In this document: positions 26,144-35,300 of the stretch, piece by piece
Position numbering within the stretch: position 1 is the stretch's first letter
How the letters are laid out: every line of letters starts with the position of its first letter
Assembly (NCBI GenBank): GCA_041751095.1
Contig: JBGSYC010000036.1
Coordinates: forward strand, 112,068-176,067
Source of the DNA: JADCRZ01 sp041751095
Lineage (GTDB): Bacteria > Bacteroidota > Bacteroidia > Chitinophagales > Chitinophagaceae
Direction: 5' to 3'
DNA length: 64,000 nucleotides
Notes under the pieces: generated by a model
Database searches by the model: none
Told to the model about the DNA's origin: nothing
The model's input: the letters and a program-made list of their open reading frames with translations, nothing else
Made by a program: the position numbers and the translations under genes

Positions 26144-27370
26144 ATGGGATGCAGCAGTTGTGGTTCGGGTACCCCGAACGGATGCAAGAGTAATGGAGGA
26201 TGCAGCACCGGTGGATGTAACCGCCTGAATGTGCACGATTGGTTGTTAAACCTTCCTTTTGCCGACCTGGAAAGTCATTGTAAAGTGATTGAAATGTCTT
26301 TTAATAATGGGAGCCGGAAAGATTTTTATCGTAATAATACATTGCAAAGGTTTGAAAAGGGTGAACTTGTTACCATCGAGGGAGTCAGCGGATTTGATGT
26401 GGGGGAAGTTACGCTGAACGGTGAGATGGTTCGTTTGCAAATGAAGAAGAAAGGAGTGGACGAGTTTAACCCGGAAATGAAAAGAGTTTTACGCCGGGCT
26501 ACTGAAAAAGACATTGAACTGATGCTTCACCATAAATCCAGGGAAAAAGAAGCAGTCATCCGCGCCAGGGCGATCACCCGCCAGTTAAAGCTGGATATGA
26601 AAATGTCTGAAGTAGAATTCCAGGCCGACGGAAGAAAAGCTACATTTTTTTATATCGCCGATGACAGGGTGGATTTCCGTGAGCTGATTAAAATCTTAGC
26701 GTCTGAATTTAAGGTTAAAGTAGAAATGCGGCAGATAGGCGCCCGTCAGGAGGCAGGCAAAGTAGGCGGGATTGGCAGTTGCGGCAGGGAACTCTGCTGC
26801 AGCACATGGCTGACCGATTTCAAAAGCGTAAATACTACCGCCGCCCGGTACCAAAACCTTTCCATCAATCAAACCAAGTTAAGTGGGCAGTGCGGACGTT
26901 TAAAATGTTGTCTTAATTATGAACTGGACACATACCTCGACGCTTTGCAGCATTTTCCGGAGAACGCTGATACTTTACAGGTTCAACGGGGAACCGCGAT
27001 CCTCATCAAAAAGGATATTTTTAGAAATCTGATGTGGTATGTCTTGCAGGAAAGTAACAAACATTACCCTATTACGATCGAACGGGTCAAAAAGATAAAA
27101 CAGTTAAATTCACAGGGCGTGATACCAGAGGAGCTGGAACCTGTGGAAGTCACTACGGGAAAGCCTAAGGAGGTGGAGCCTGAATTTGTGGATGTGGTTG
27201 GGCAGATCAGTCTTCGGACGCTGGATAAATCTGACCGCAAAAAAAGGCATAGTAACGACAGGGGGCCTGGTAATCAGAGAGATCAAAGAACTCAGGGGCC
27301 TCCCGATAAGCAAAGGCCTTTGCAGGAACCCCGGAATCAGCGGCAGCCGTTTCCGGGTAAACGGAAATAA
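26144..27370 (+). CDS. ricT: PSP1-domain protein, RicT-like
   Basis: 408 residues. The N-terminus is Cys/Gly-rich (MGCSSCGSGTPNGCKSNGGC). The PSP1 core contains the Cys pairs CGRELCC and QCGRLKCCLNYE (about residues 215-265), matching RicT (YaaT), the Fe-S-linked regulator of RNase Y and development in Bacillus. The C-terminal 60 residues are a disordered Pro/Gln/Arg-rich tail. Neighbour holB agrees with this family. The target in Bacteroidota is not known. Confidence 0.9.
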   Translation: MGCSSCGSGTPNGCKSNGGCSTGGCNRLNVHDWLLNLPFADLESHCKVIEMSFNNGSRKDFYRNNTLQRFEKGELVTIEGVSGFDVGEVTLNGEMVRLQMKKKGVDEFNPEMKRVLRRATEKDIELMLHHKSREKEAVIRARAITRQLKLDMKMSEVEFQADGRKATFFYIADDRVDFRELIKILASEFKVKVEMRQIGARQEAGKVGGIGSCGRELCCSTWLTDFKSVNTTAARYQNLSINQTKLSGQCGRLKCCLNYELDTYLDALQHFPENADTLQVQRGTAILIKKDIFRNLMWYVLQESNKHYPITIERVKKIKQLNSQGVIPEELEPVEVTTGKPKEVEPEFVDVVGQISLRTLDKSDRKKRHSNDRGPGNQRDQRTQGPPDKQRPLQEPRNQRQPFPGKRK

Positions 27371-27546
27371 CCCACAGGGGGAATGCCTCCTTTCAAAGCC
27401 AACTTTTCACCGGAAATTGCGATGAGCCTTTGAAAAGAAAAAAATTACGCATCAGTGAATTTGTGTTTTGATGTGCTGCCCGAAAGGAAATTTAACGGAA
27501 AGAATTCACTCAATGTTATAATTTCGCATAATAAAACTTCAATAAA

Positions 27547-28302
27547 ATGGCAATTTTCAAATCGGGTAACCCGGCTTTAAATGAAAATACTTTTAACAGG
27601 GGTATGGTCATCAACGAAACGGAAGTAATGACCGACCGGGGTACCCTGAATAAATTTATATTGTTAGCCGTATTGGTAATGGCGTCAGCATCATTTACCT
27701 GGAATGCGGCTGCCCAGGGCAAGGACGTTGTTTCCTGGATATGGATCGGTTTGTTAGGCGGTTTTGTTGTTGCCCTCGTAACGGTATTTAAGCCAATGTG
27801 GGCATCGTTCACTGCGCCTGTTTATGCCCTGCTGGAAGGTCTTGCGGTGGGTGGAATTTCAGTTTATTACAACAATGCTTTTGATGCCATAGCTCCAGGG
27901 ATCATTATGCAGGCGGTTGCTCTTACGTTTGGAACGGTTATCGCCATGTTTACATTATACCGGTTCCGTGTAATCAAGGCAACAGAGCGTTTCAGGTCTG
28001 TTATTATGACTGCGACGGCGGGTATTGCGATATTTTATCTCCTGGCAATGGGTTTGCGCCTGTTTAATATTAATATTGCTTTCCTGCATGAAGGGAGTGC
28101 CCTAGGGATCATCTTTTCTTTGGTGGTGGTAGGAGTTGCTGCGTTGAATCTGATCCTCGATTTTGACACCATAGAAAGGGGAGTAAGCATGGGCGCTCCA
28201 AAGTATATGGAGTGGTATGGCGCTTTTGCATTGGTAGTCACCATCGTGTGGCTTTACCTGGAAATCCTGCGTCTGCTTGGAAAGCTCAACAGTCGCAACT
28301 AA
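27547..28302 (+). CDS. Bax inhibitor-1/YccA-family membrane protein
   Basis: 251 residues with seven predicted membrane helices starting at about residue 34. The C-terminal part, with LILDFDTIERGVSMGAPKYMEWYGAFAL, is the conserved BI-1 region; the Asp pair is linked to pH-dependent ion (Ca2+) leak in characterised members. It belongs to the Bacteroidota-type YccA branch with a soluble N-terminus (FKSGNPAL...). It stands alone with a strong terminator directly after it. Confidence 0.92.
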   Translation: MAIFKSGNPALNENTFNRGMVINETEVMTDRGTLNKFILLAVLVMASASFTWNAAAQGKDVVSWIWIGLLGGFVVALVTVFKPMWASFTAPVYALLEGLAVGGISVYYNNAFDAIAPGIIMQAVALTFGTVIAMFTLYRFRVIKATERFRSVIMTATAGIAIFYLLAMGLRLFNINIAFLHEGSALGIIFSLVVVGVAALNLILDFDTIERGVSMGAPKYMEWYGAFALVVTIVWLYLEILRLLGKLNSRN

Positions 28303-28321
28303 TGCGACCCAATATATTGAG

Positions 28322-28351
28322 AAAAGGCTACTTATTATGGGTAGCCTTTTT
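28322..28351 (+). terminator. Strong rho-independent terminator after the BI-1 gene
   Basis: AAAAGGCTAC (28322-28331) pairs perfectly with GTAGCCTTTT (28341-28350) around a 9-base loop. It separates the BI-1 gene from the three-gene unit that follows. Confidence 0.92.
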
Positions 28352-28532
28352 GCATTGATTTGTGATATATGTCCGGGTAGCGCATTTGGTTAATTGATAA
28401 TGTACATTTAAGATGTGGTTTATCAGATAGCATGGGAGCCAAAGGAGGGCATTTTAATTTTAGGATGCCGAAGAGTGCAATAAGCGGACTGCAGCTATTC
28501 ATGAGTAATTTTATTAACTTTAAAAAAAATAT

Positions 28533-29234
28533 ATGAGTTTTTTAAAGTATATAATGAGTCCGTTTGTTGATTTCAACGAACAAAAGGAACAGGAAGCCAC
28601 CGGTGGAAGCACGGCACAAATTGCTGAACCCCAAAAAGTTCCAAATGACACCGGACCGATAGATGTTTCGCCGACGCATGCGCCGGTGACCGTCCGGCCT
28701 TCAGCAACGGGCCCTGTTTCTGGTGTAGCAACAACATCCGCTGAGCATCAAAAACATTTCGAAGAATTGATAGAAGAAGCCAATGCAAAGAACCCGCTCT
28801 TCCAGGGCACAGATTTTAAGGAATTCATAGACAGTAAAGTTGACGTTGAGTCCATCGCGGATGAAGGATCAAGATATAAGACAGCTTTTAATGTGTTAAA
28901 AAGAGCCGGCCTCACCAAAGAGCGTCTGATCAGCACCGGCCAACAATATATGCAACTGATTGCCGGAGACATAAAGGGCTTTGAGAACGCGTATAATCAA
29001 CAGTATAAAAAAGACGTGGAGGATAAAGAAAAGGCGCTTCAGATGAAATCGGCCGAATTAAAATCTTTAAACGAAAAGATCGCTGCCCTGAACCAGGAAA
29101 TGAAACTAATTGCGGAGGAGATCGCCGGTGACAGGCAACGGCTCAATTCCAACAAAGACTCTTTTATTTACGCCGGAGAAAACAAGTTAAAAGAGATTGA
29201 AGTCGAGTTGCAGAAGATCAATCAGTATTTTTAG
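28533..29234 (+). CDS. Coiled-coil protein of unknown function (unit gene 1 of 3)
   Basis: 233 residues. Residues 1-75 are low-complexity and Pro/Thr/Val-rich, likely disordered. Residues 75-150 look like a compact helical domain (FEELIEEANAKNPLFQG.DFKEFIDSK). Residues 150-233 are a long coiled coil ending in KINQYF. There is no signal peptide or membrane helix, so it is probably cytoplasmic. I recognise no family. It begins 180 bases after a terminator, and the next gene starts 42 bases past its stop, so it opens a three-gene transcription unit. Confidence 0.75.
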   Translation: MSFLKYIMSPFVDFNEQKEQEATGGSTAQIAEPQKVPNDTGPIDVSPTHAPVTVRPSATGPVSGVATTSAEHQKHFEELIEEANAKNPLFQGTDFKEFIDSKVDVESIADEGSRYKTAFNVLKRAGLTKERLISTGQQYMQLIAGDIKGFENAYNQQYKKDVEDKEKALQMKSAELKSLNEKIAALNQEMKLIAEEIAGDRQRLNSNKDSFIYAGENKLKEIEVELQKINQYF

Positions 29235-29276
29235 GAAAGAAACGTCATTCATTCATATAATTTCACATTATAATCT

Positions 29277-30299
29277 ATGGCAAACGAGATAATGAAGACA
29301 AATTTTGAGGTGCCTACCCAGGATGCAAAAAAAACCTGGGGTACGATAATGGCAATTCTCATTCTCGGAACTTTGGCGGCGCTCTTCTACATTTATGTAC
29401 TTCCATATTTGTTAAAAATAGTATGGGGGACTGTTGAATTAATCATCGGGATAGCCATTGCGATGGTTCTGCTGATGATACTGACCAACGCAAAATTCTG
29501 GAGAGGCATCAGATATTTCTCGGAAGCGATCGCACAGGGCTTGTTAGGCTGGGCAATAGAAATGAATCCCTGGAATATCCTGAACCTGCAGGTTGAAGAA
29601 GCTGAGAAAGACAGGGAGCAGTTGCGCATCCATGGGGAAAAGCTGAAGGCACAGGAATCGTCGCTTCAGCTTCAGCTTGAAGAGAATGAAAGAAATTTGA
29701 AGCAGGCACAGGAAGAGGTTCGTATCTGCCAGGCAAAACTTCAAAAAAGCCCCGAAGATTTTGATACCCAACTTGCCCTGGAAACTTCGGCAACAAATTT
29801 TAATAATTCCAAAGATTTTATTGACGCGGTAAAACCCGTTTCAAACGATGTAAAAAACCTTGTTGTTTTTGCGGATAAGGCATATCGCAAGTCAGGTGTA
29901 GCCCTATTGAATTTAAAGAACACCATAAAAATACAAAAAGCGAAGTATGATGCGGTAACGACCGCTTCGGCAACCATGGGCAAGGCCATGAAAGCTTTTA
30001 CGGGAAATGCAGATCTGAACACGGACGCGGATACTGCTATTTCCAAAATCAGACAGGACGTTGCAAATAAGATCGGTGGAATAAAATCTGCTATCCAGAT
30101 TACCTCGCAGGCGATGAATGCCCAGGACCTCAAAGATGCTGCAAAGGTTTCACTGGCAGCCCGGACGGCTACGCAACTGGATGTTGACAACACTTTCAAT
30201 TATGCGGATTCCATCCAAACATCAGCTGCCAATATCGGCAACGTAAACCCTGATAAAGATGGTGGTAAAAATAAATACCTTGATTACCTGAAAAAATAA
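29277..30299 (+). CDS. Two-TM coiled-coil protein, PspA-like in layout (unit gene 2 of 3)
   Basis: 340 residues. Two membrane helices (about 23-45 and 50-70) are followed by a long helical region: charged coiled coil at about 105-150 and Ala-rich helices at about 230-300 (ASATMGKAMKAF, IGGIKSAIQITSQAM). The helical part resembles PspA/IM30 membrane-remodelling proteins in composition, but I cannot show homology by eye. Its placement between a cytoplasmic coiled-coil gene and a membrane-anchored ATPase-fold gene suggests an assembly at the inner membrane. Confidence 0.75.
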   Translation: MANEIMKTNFEVPTQDAKKTWGTIMAILILGTLAALFYIYVLPYLLKIVWGTVELIIGIAIAMVLLMILTNAKFWRGIRYFSEAIAQGLLGWAIEMNPWNILNLQVEEAEKDREQLRIHGEKLKAQESSLQLQLEENERNLKQAQEEVRICQAKLQKSPEDFDTQLALETSATNFNNSKDFIDAVKPVSNDVKNLVVFADKAYRKSGVALLNLKNTIKIQKAKYDAVTTASATMGKAMKAFTGNADLNTDADTAISKIRQDVANKIGGIKSAIQITSQAMNAQDLKDAAKVSLAARTATQLDVDNTFNYADSIQTSAANIGNVNPDKDGGKNKYLDYLKK

Positions 30300-30346
30300 A
30301 GCACTAAAAATAATCTAATCAATTTTTAAAAAGAAACAGAAAGAAA

Positions 30347-31339
30347 ATGAAAATTAAGCCCGGAGGAAAAATTGCCTTATTCCTGATACTTGCAGTTATT
30401 ATCTATTTTGTCGTTAAAAAGTTCCTTCCCCAAAATCAGGCGGATGCACCTGCAACCACTGCAGAAAATACTGCGCCAAAGACAGATGAGAAAGATACCG
30501 GGTCAGACAATACAACAGTTAAGATGGAATCCCGGGAATTTCATTATACCCCCGAAAAACCCGTAAACGGCGTAACAAAAGGTGTAGTGGAAGTGGGTGC
30601 TTCAGGATTCAATTCCTTCATTATAAACATGGACAGCCAGAAACGGTGGGAAATTATTTCCAAGAAATTTGGTGAATCACTCGCTTATGAAGGCGCCGCT
30701 ACGACAGAAGATATCCGGCTGGGGCTCAAGAAATATCTTGCAGGGATGTTTGAAAAAGGAGTTTCTCCAAAAAACATGCACTTTGTTATTTCTTCCGGGG
30801 CGCAGAAGGAACCCAAAACGACAATCATAGCTAATGAACTGAAGAAAATGGGCTACGTTGTTAACCTGGTGACGCCTGACCAGGAAGCTAAGTTCGGGCT
30901 TAGAGCCACATTGCCAACGTCTTTCGTAGAAAACTCTTTTGTTGTTGACATCGGATCGGGTAACACAAAAGTTGCCTGGTATGAAGACGGGAACCTGAAA
31001 ACACTTGAGGTGCCTGGCGCGAAATATTATGAGAAGGAAATATCTGACGCAGCTGTCTATAATGAAGTAAAGGAAAAATTGGCAAGAGTTCCTGAAAGCA
31101 AGCGAAATGTATGTTTTATCGTCGGCGGTGTTCCGTTTACGCTCGCCAATAAGAGCCGCAAGGGAGAAGAAAGATATACCGTGTTAAACCTGCCGGGGGC
31201 ATATACGGCTGATGACAAAAAAATGTCTTCCGGGCTAAATATTTACAAGGCAGTTGCAGATGCAACAAAATGTGACACTTTCGTATTTGACTGGGACGCA
31301 AATTTTACCATTGGGTTTTTATTAAGTTTGCCATCGTAG
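30347..31339 (+). CDS. Membrane-anchored Ppx/GppA-like ASKHA-fold protein (unit gene 3 of 3)
   Basis: 330 residues. One N-terminal membrane helix (about 8-25), then a Thr/Ala/Asp-rich linker (26-65) and a globular domain. GVVEVGASGFNSFII (79-93) fits the phosphate-1 loop and VVDIGSGNTKVAW (199-211) the phosphate-2 loop of the actin/Hsp70 superfamily. TPDQEAKFGL (177-185), just before the second loop, matches the SGEEEAxL position of exopolyphosphatase/GppA. The usual second Gly of DIGGGST is Ser here (DIGSGNT). So it is a divergent Ppx/GppA relative fused to a membrane anchor; activity is unknown. Which side of the membrane the domain faces is unclear. Confidence 0.75.
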   Translation: MKIKPGGKIALFLILAVIIYFVVKKFLPQNQADAPATTAENTAPKTDEKDTGSDNTTVKMESREFHYTPEKPVNGVTKGVVEVGASGFNSFIINMDSQKRWEIISKKFGESLAYEGAATTEDIRLGLKKYLAGMFEKGVSPKNMHFVISSGAQKEPKTTIIANELKKMGYVVNLVTPDQEAKFGLRATLPTSFVENSFVVDIGSGNTKVAWYEDGNLKTLEVPGAKYYEKEISDAAVYNEVKEKLARVPESKRNVCFIVGGVPFTLANKSRKGEERYTVLNLPGAYTADDKKMSSGLNIYKAVADATKCDTFVFDWDANFTIGFLLSLPS

Positions 31340-31472
31340 GCTGTCAGCTGTGGGCGATCAGCTATCAGCAGTCAGCAGTCAGCAGTCAGGTAACTGCAGT
31401 CAGGTAACTGCTGATATTTTATCTCTTTTCCTCTCATAGCTGATAGCTCATAGCTGACTGCTGACGGCTGAT
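31340..31472. repeat. Heptamer-repeat island between converging genes
   Basis: This 133-bp stretch contains GCTATCA and CAGTCAG heptamers (the latter three times in tandem around 31365-31388), a duplicated CAGTCAGGTAACTG, and on the right their inverse forms (CTGATAGCT, GACTGCTGAC), so the island as a whole can fold back. It exactly fills the gap between the stops of the ASKHA gene and the TIGR00266 gene and probably serves as a two-way transcription end. Confidence 0.85.
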
Positions 31473-32261
31473 TCAATGCCCGTCAAGTAAATTCCCGACG
31501 CCTCCAAGAATGCTACCCTCCTCCTTGCGCCGTCCTATTCCATAAGAAATGATCTTGCTTGCCAGCCTGCTGATCGGAAGAGATTGTATCCACACCTTTC
31601 CCGGCCCACGCAGCACCGCAAAAAATAATCCTTCCCCGCCAAAAATCCAGTTTCGCACGCCCCGGACAAGCTCAATATCGAAGTCAATATTTCCCGTATA
31701 CGCAACAATGCAACCCGTATCTACCCGTAACAACTCTCCGGGTCGCAGATCCTTTTCAACAACGTAACCACCGGCGTGCATAAAGGCCATGCCATCCCCT
31801 TCAATTTTTTCCATGATAAAACCTTCGCCGCCAAATATGCCCGTGCCTAACTTCCGCTGGAACTGAATTCCGATGCTTACCCCTTTAGCAGCACAAAGGA
31901 AAGCGTCTTTTTGGGCAATCACCTTGCCATTATAATTCCGGAGATCCATTGCAATGATCTTCCCGGTGTAGGGAGCGGCAAAGCTTACCTTTCCTTTTCC
32001 CTCGCCCGTGTTCGTAAAAGCGGTCATAAAAAGGCTTTCCCCGACAAGCAATCTTTTACCCGCAGAAAGCAATTTGCCCAGGATACCACCCTGTTGCTGT
32101 TGGGAACCGTCACCAAAAATACTTTGCATGTGGATATGATCCTCCATCATCATAAAGGCGCCACTCTCGGCAATGGCAGTTTCATTTGGATCAAGTTCAA
32201 TTTCCACGTACTGAAGCTCTTCTCCATAAATTCTATAATCAATCTCATGATTTCTTATCAT
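31473..32261 (-). CDS. TIGR00266/AIM24-family protein
   Basis: 262 residues with repeated Gly-rich beta strands (ESGAFMMMEDHI, GEGFIMEKIEGDGMAFMHAGG, VRNWIFGGEGLFFAVLRGPG), the marks of the TIGR00266/AIM24 beta-helical family. The yeast mitochondrial member supports inner-membrane organisation; bacterial roles are unknown. No signal peptide. It converges on the three-gene unit, sharing only the repeat island, so it is not in the same operon. Confidence 0.9.
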   Translation of the reverse strand: MIRNHEIDYRIYGEELQYVEIELDPNETAIAESGAFMMMEDHIHMQSIFGDGSQQQQGGILGKLLSAGKRLLVGESLFMTAFTNTGEGKGKVSFAAPYTGKIIAMDLRNYNGKVIAQKDAFLCAAKGVSIGIQFQRKLGTGIFGGEGFIMEKIEGDGMAFMHAGGYVVEKDLRPGELLRVDTGCIVAYTGNIDFDIELVRGVRNWIFGGEGLFFAVLRGPGKVWIQSLPISRLASKIISYGIGRRKEEGSILGGVGNLLDGH

Positions 32262-32358
32262 GGTTTTATTTTTACAAATTAAAAAATGGATGCCTGCCGC
32301 TATTAAACATCAATCCGTAAAGCTATAAAATCCTCATCAATCGCCGTCAATGCAAAAT

Positions 32359-35300
32359 TTAAAACCAGCTTCCAACGAATGACTCATTTACTCTTTGCTG
32401 CTGCAATTTTCTTCTTCTTCGTGCAACCGCGGCATTATGAACAAACATCGTAATGAGCATTAGCGGCATAAATATGAGTGTAAAGGGAGGGATGCCCAAC
32501 ATGGAAATCCATTTGCCTCCGTACATTCTGCGCATGGGCCTTCTTAAACGTTCGGCGATAAGGTACATGCTCGGCACTATCACAAGGGTCATAAAAAAAG
32601 CAACCGTTAACCCGAATATGATTGTCCAGGAGAGTGGCTTCCAAAAGCTTGCACTATCACCACCAAAAAATATATGCGGGTTTAGCTCTGAAAACATCGT
32701 TACAAAATTAATATTAAAACCAATGGCCAACGGTATCAAAGCGAGGATAGCCGCTAATGCGGTTAACATCACCGGGATGATCCTTGTTTTCCCTGCCTCT
32801 ATCACGGCTTCTCTGGTACGCATGCCCCGGCTCCTCAGTTCATCCGCAAACTCAATTACCAGGATTCCGTTCTTGACCACAATCCCTGCCAGACCTACGA
32901 TGCCTATACCGGTCATTACCACGGAAACCTCCATTCCTGTTAATCCAAACCCCAGCATTACTCCAATGATGCTGAAAAGTATTTCTGTAAGGATAATTAC
33001 TGATTTGCTTACAGAATTAAATTGCAGAACGAGGATAAATAAAATAAGGCCAAGTGCAATGATTAAAGCCCGGGTCAGGAAGGCCCCGGTCTCAGCCTGC
33101 TGTGCTCCTTCGCCTGTTTGTGCAATGGTGACATCATCTGCAGTATTTTTAAAATTTTCTATGACGCTTTTAATTTCATTGTTAACCGCAGTTGGAGTAT
33201 AGCCTGAAAGAACGTTCGAACGCAGCGTGATCACTCTTTTCAGATTTTTTCGCTTGATACTACCATAGGTGCTGGTATAATCAACTTTAGTCAGCGAACT
33301 TATGGGTATTTGTTTAACCTGGCCGCCCGATGCAAAATCGCGAAATACAATTTTGGTGTTCAGCAGGTCTGAAAGGCTTTGCCGCTGTGTTTCCACGTTA
33401 CGCAACTGGATCTTATACTCATCCTCACCATCCTTGATCTTCGACACCTCCCTTCCAAATAAAGCCGTACGCAACTGCATGCCGATCTGGGCAGTTGAAA
33501 CTCCTTCGATCATTGCCCGTTCGCGGTCTATGGCCAGGGTAATTTCCGGATTGGTAAGATCCACATCCATTTTCAATTCTTCAATACCGGCGACCTGCGC
33601 AGAATCAAGAAAATTTTTAAGTGACACGGCCGTTTTGGTGAGGTTGTCAAAATTCTCGCTCGACACCTCGATGTTTACCGGGGGATCGGTAGGAGGGCCA
33701 CCCTGCTCCTGGGACACAGAAATTTCGGCGCCAGGGAAGCCTTTTATTGCCTCCCTTATCGCGTTTAAATAAGGCAATGTTGATTTGCCATGGCGTTTTT
33801 CAAATTCCACAAAAGACACCTGTACCCTGCCCAGCTCCGGCCGGGTGCTCCGGTCTCCGCTTTGCGGATCACCGGCGCCTACGGCTACGTTCGCAATCAC
33901 ACTCTCTACAATCGGGTTTTTGTTATCCTGATCCATTCCCAACACCTGGTACACCCGGTTTTCCAGTTGCCGGGTAATTGAGTCTGTATAATCAACATTT
34001 GTTCCCACCGGGAGCTTCAGATAAACATAAACGTAATTGGGATCAGCCTGCGGAAAGAAAACAACCGGCACTTCGCCGGCTACAAAAACAAACACCGATA
34101 AGAAGAACAGCGCAATTGTTCCCAGCAGCAGCCATACGGGCTTCCATCCCTTTAAAGCCCATCTCAGTGAAGTTTCGTAGTGACTCATTATCCATGGCAG
34201 CGATCTGGTCTGGAAGCCATGAATCACCCCTTTTATCCCGAAATTGTACAGAACCATCAAAGTTGCAAACATTAACAACAGGTTACCGCAAAAACGGTAG
34301 ATCATTACATCCTGCCCATATCCTACGATGTCAAACAATATCCCGGCGGCAAGGATCACCCAGAATATTGGTTTACGGAATATTGCTGAAGCCCGTGTTT
34401 TACCATGTTCCTCCTGGTTCATGAAATCCACCGCAAATACCGGGTTCATAATAAATGCTACGATGAGCGACGCTGTTAATGTAAAGATCAGCATTGCCGG
34501 AATGTAGATCATGAACTTGCCAATGATCCCGGGCCAGAATAATAAAGGGAAAAAGGGAGCTAATGTAGTCAGCGTTCCCGATAGTACGGGGATAAACACT
34601 TCGCCGGCAGCCATTTTAGCCGAAAGTGCCGGCGATAGCTTTCCCCCGCTCTGCACAAAAATACGGTGTGTATTTTCAATAACCACGATAGCATCATCAA
34701 CGATAATTCCAAGCCCAAACAACAACGAGAAGAGCACCATAAAATTAAGCGTGACGCTTGTTCCGATAATAATGTCAGCCACCGGAAGGAACATAAAAGC
34801 GACAAACATGCTCAGGGGCACAGACAGCGCAACAAAAAACGCGTTTGTGACACCCATGAAAAACATCAGTATCAGCAAAACAAGTATAAACCCGATAATA
34901 ATTGAATTAACCAGGTCATTAAAAGAGGTTCGGGTACGGTTGCTTTGATCGCCGGTGATAACAACCCCGAGGTCTTCAGGGAAGTCTTCCGCCTTCATCT
35001 CATCAATAACCCTTTTCACGTTATCAGACGTTTCGATAAGGTTTTCACCCGCACGCTTAATGATGTTCAACGTTACAACATTTTTACCGTCAAGCCGGGC
35101 ATAGCTTTCTCTTTCCTTAACGGTGTCTTTGATTTCCGCAATATCTTTCAGGTAAATTGACTCGCCCGCCGTATTGCGTACAATTATCTTTTCAATATCG
35201 AAGGCCGACTGGAATTGCCCTCTCACCTGGAGCGTGCGTTTCATGTTACCGATGTCAAGCAACCCGCCCGTGATATCGCTGTTTTCCCTGGCAACGGCAT

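Noticed and set aside
32453..33202. 249-codon plus-strand frame opposite the RND permease
   Set aside because: It is antisense to a clearly conserved gene, and its sequence is a low-complexity shadow of the codon pattern of the true gene. Other long antisense frames at 33302-34948 are rejected for the same reason.
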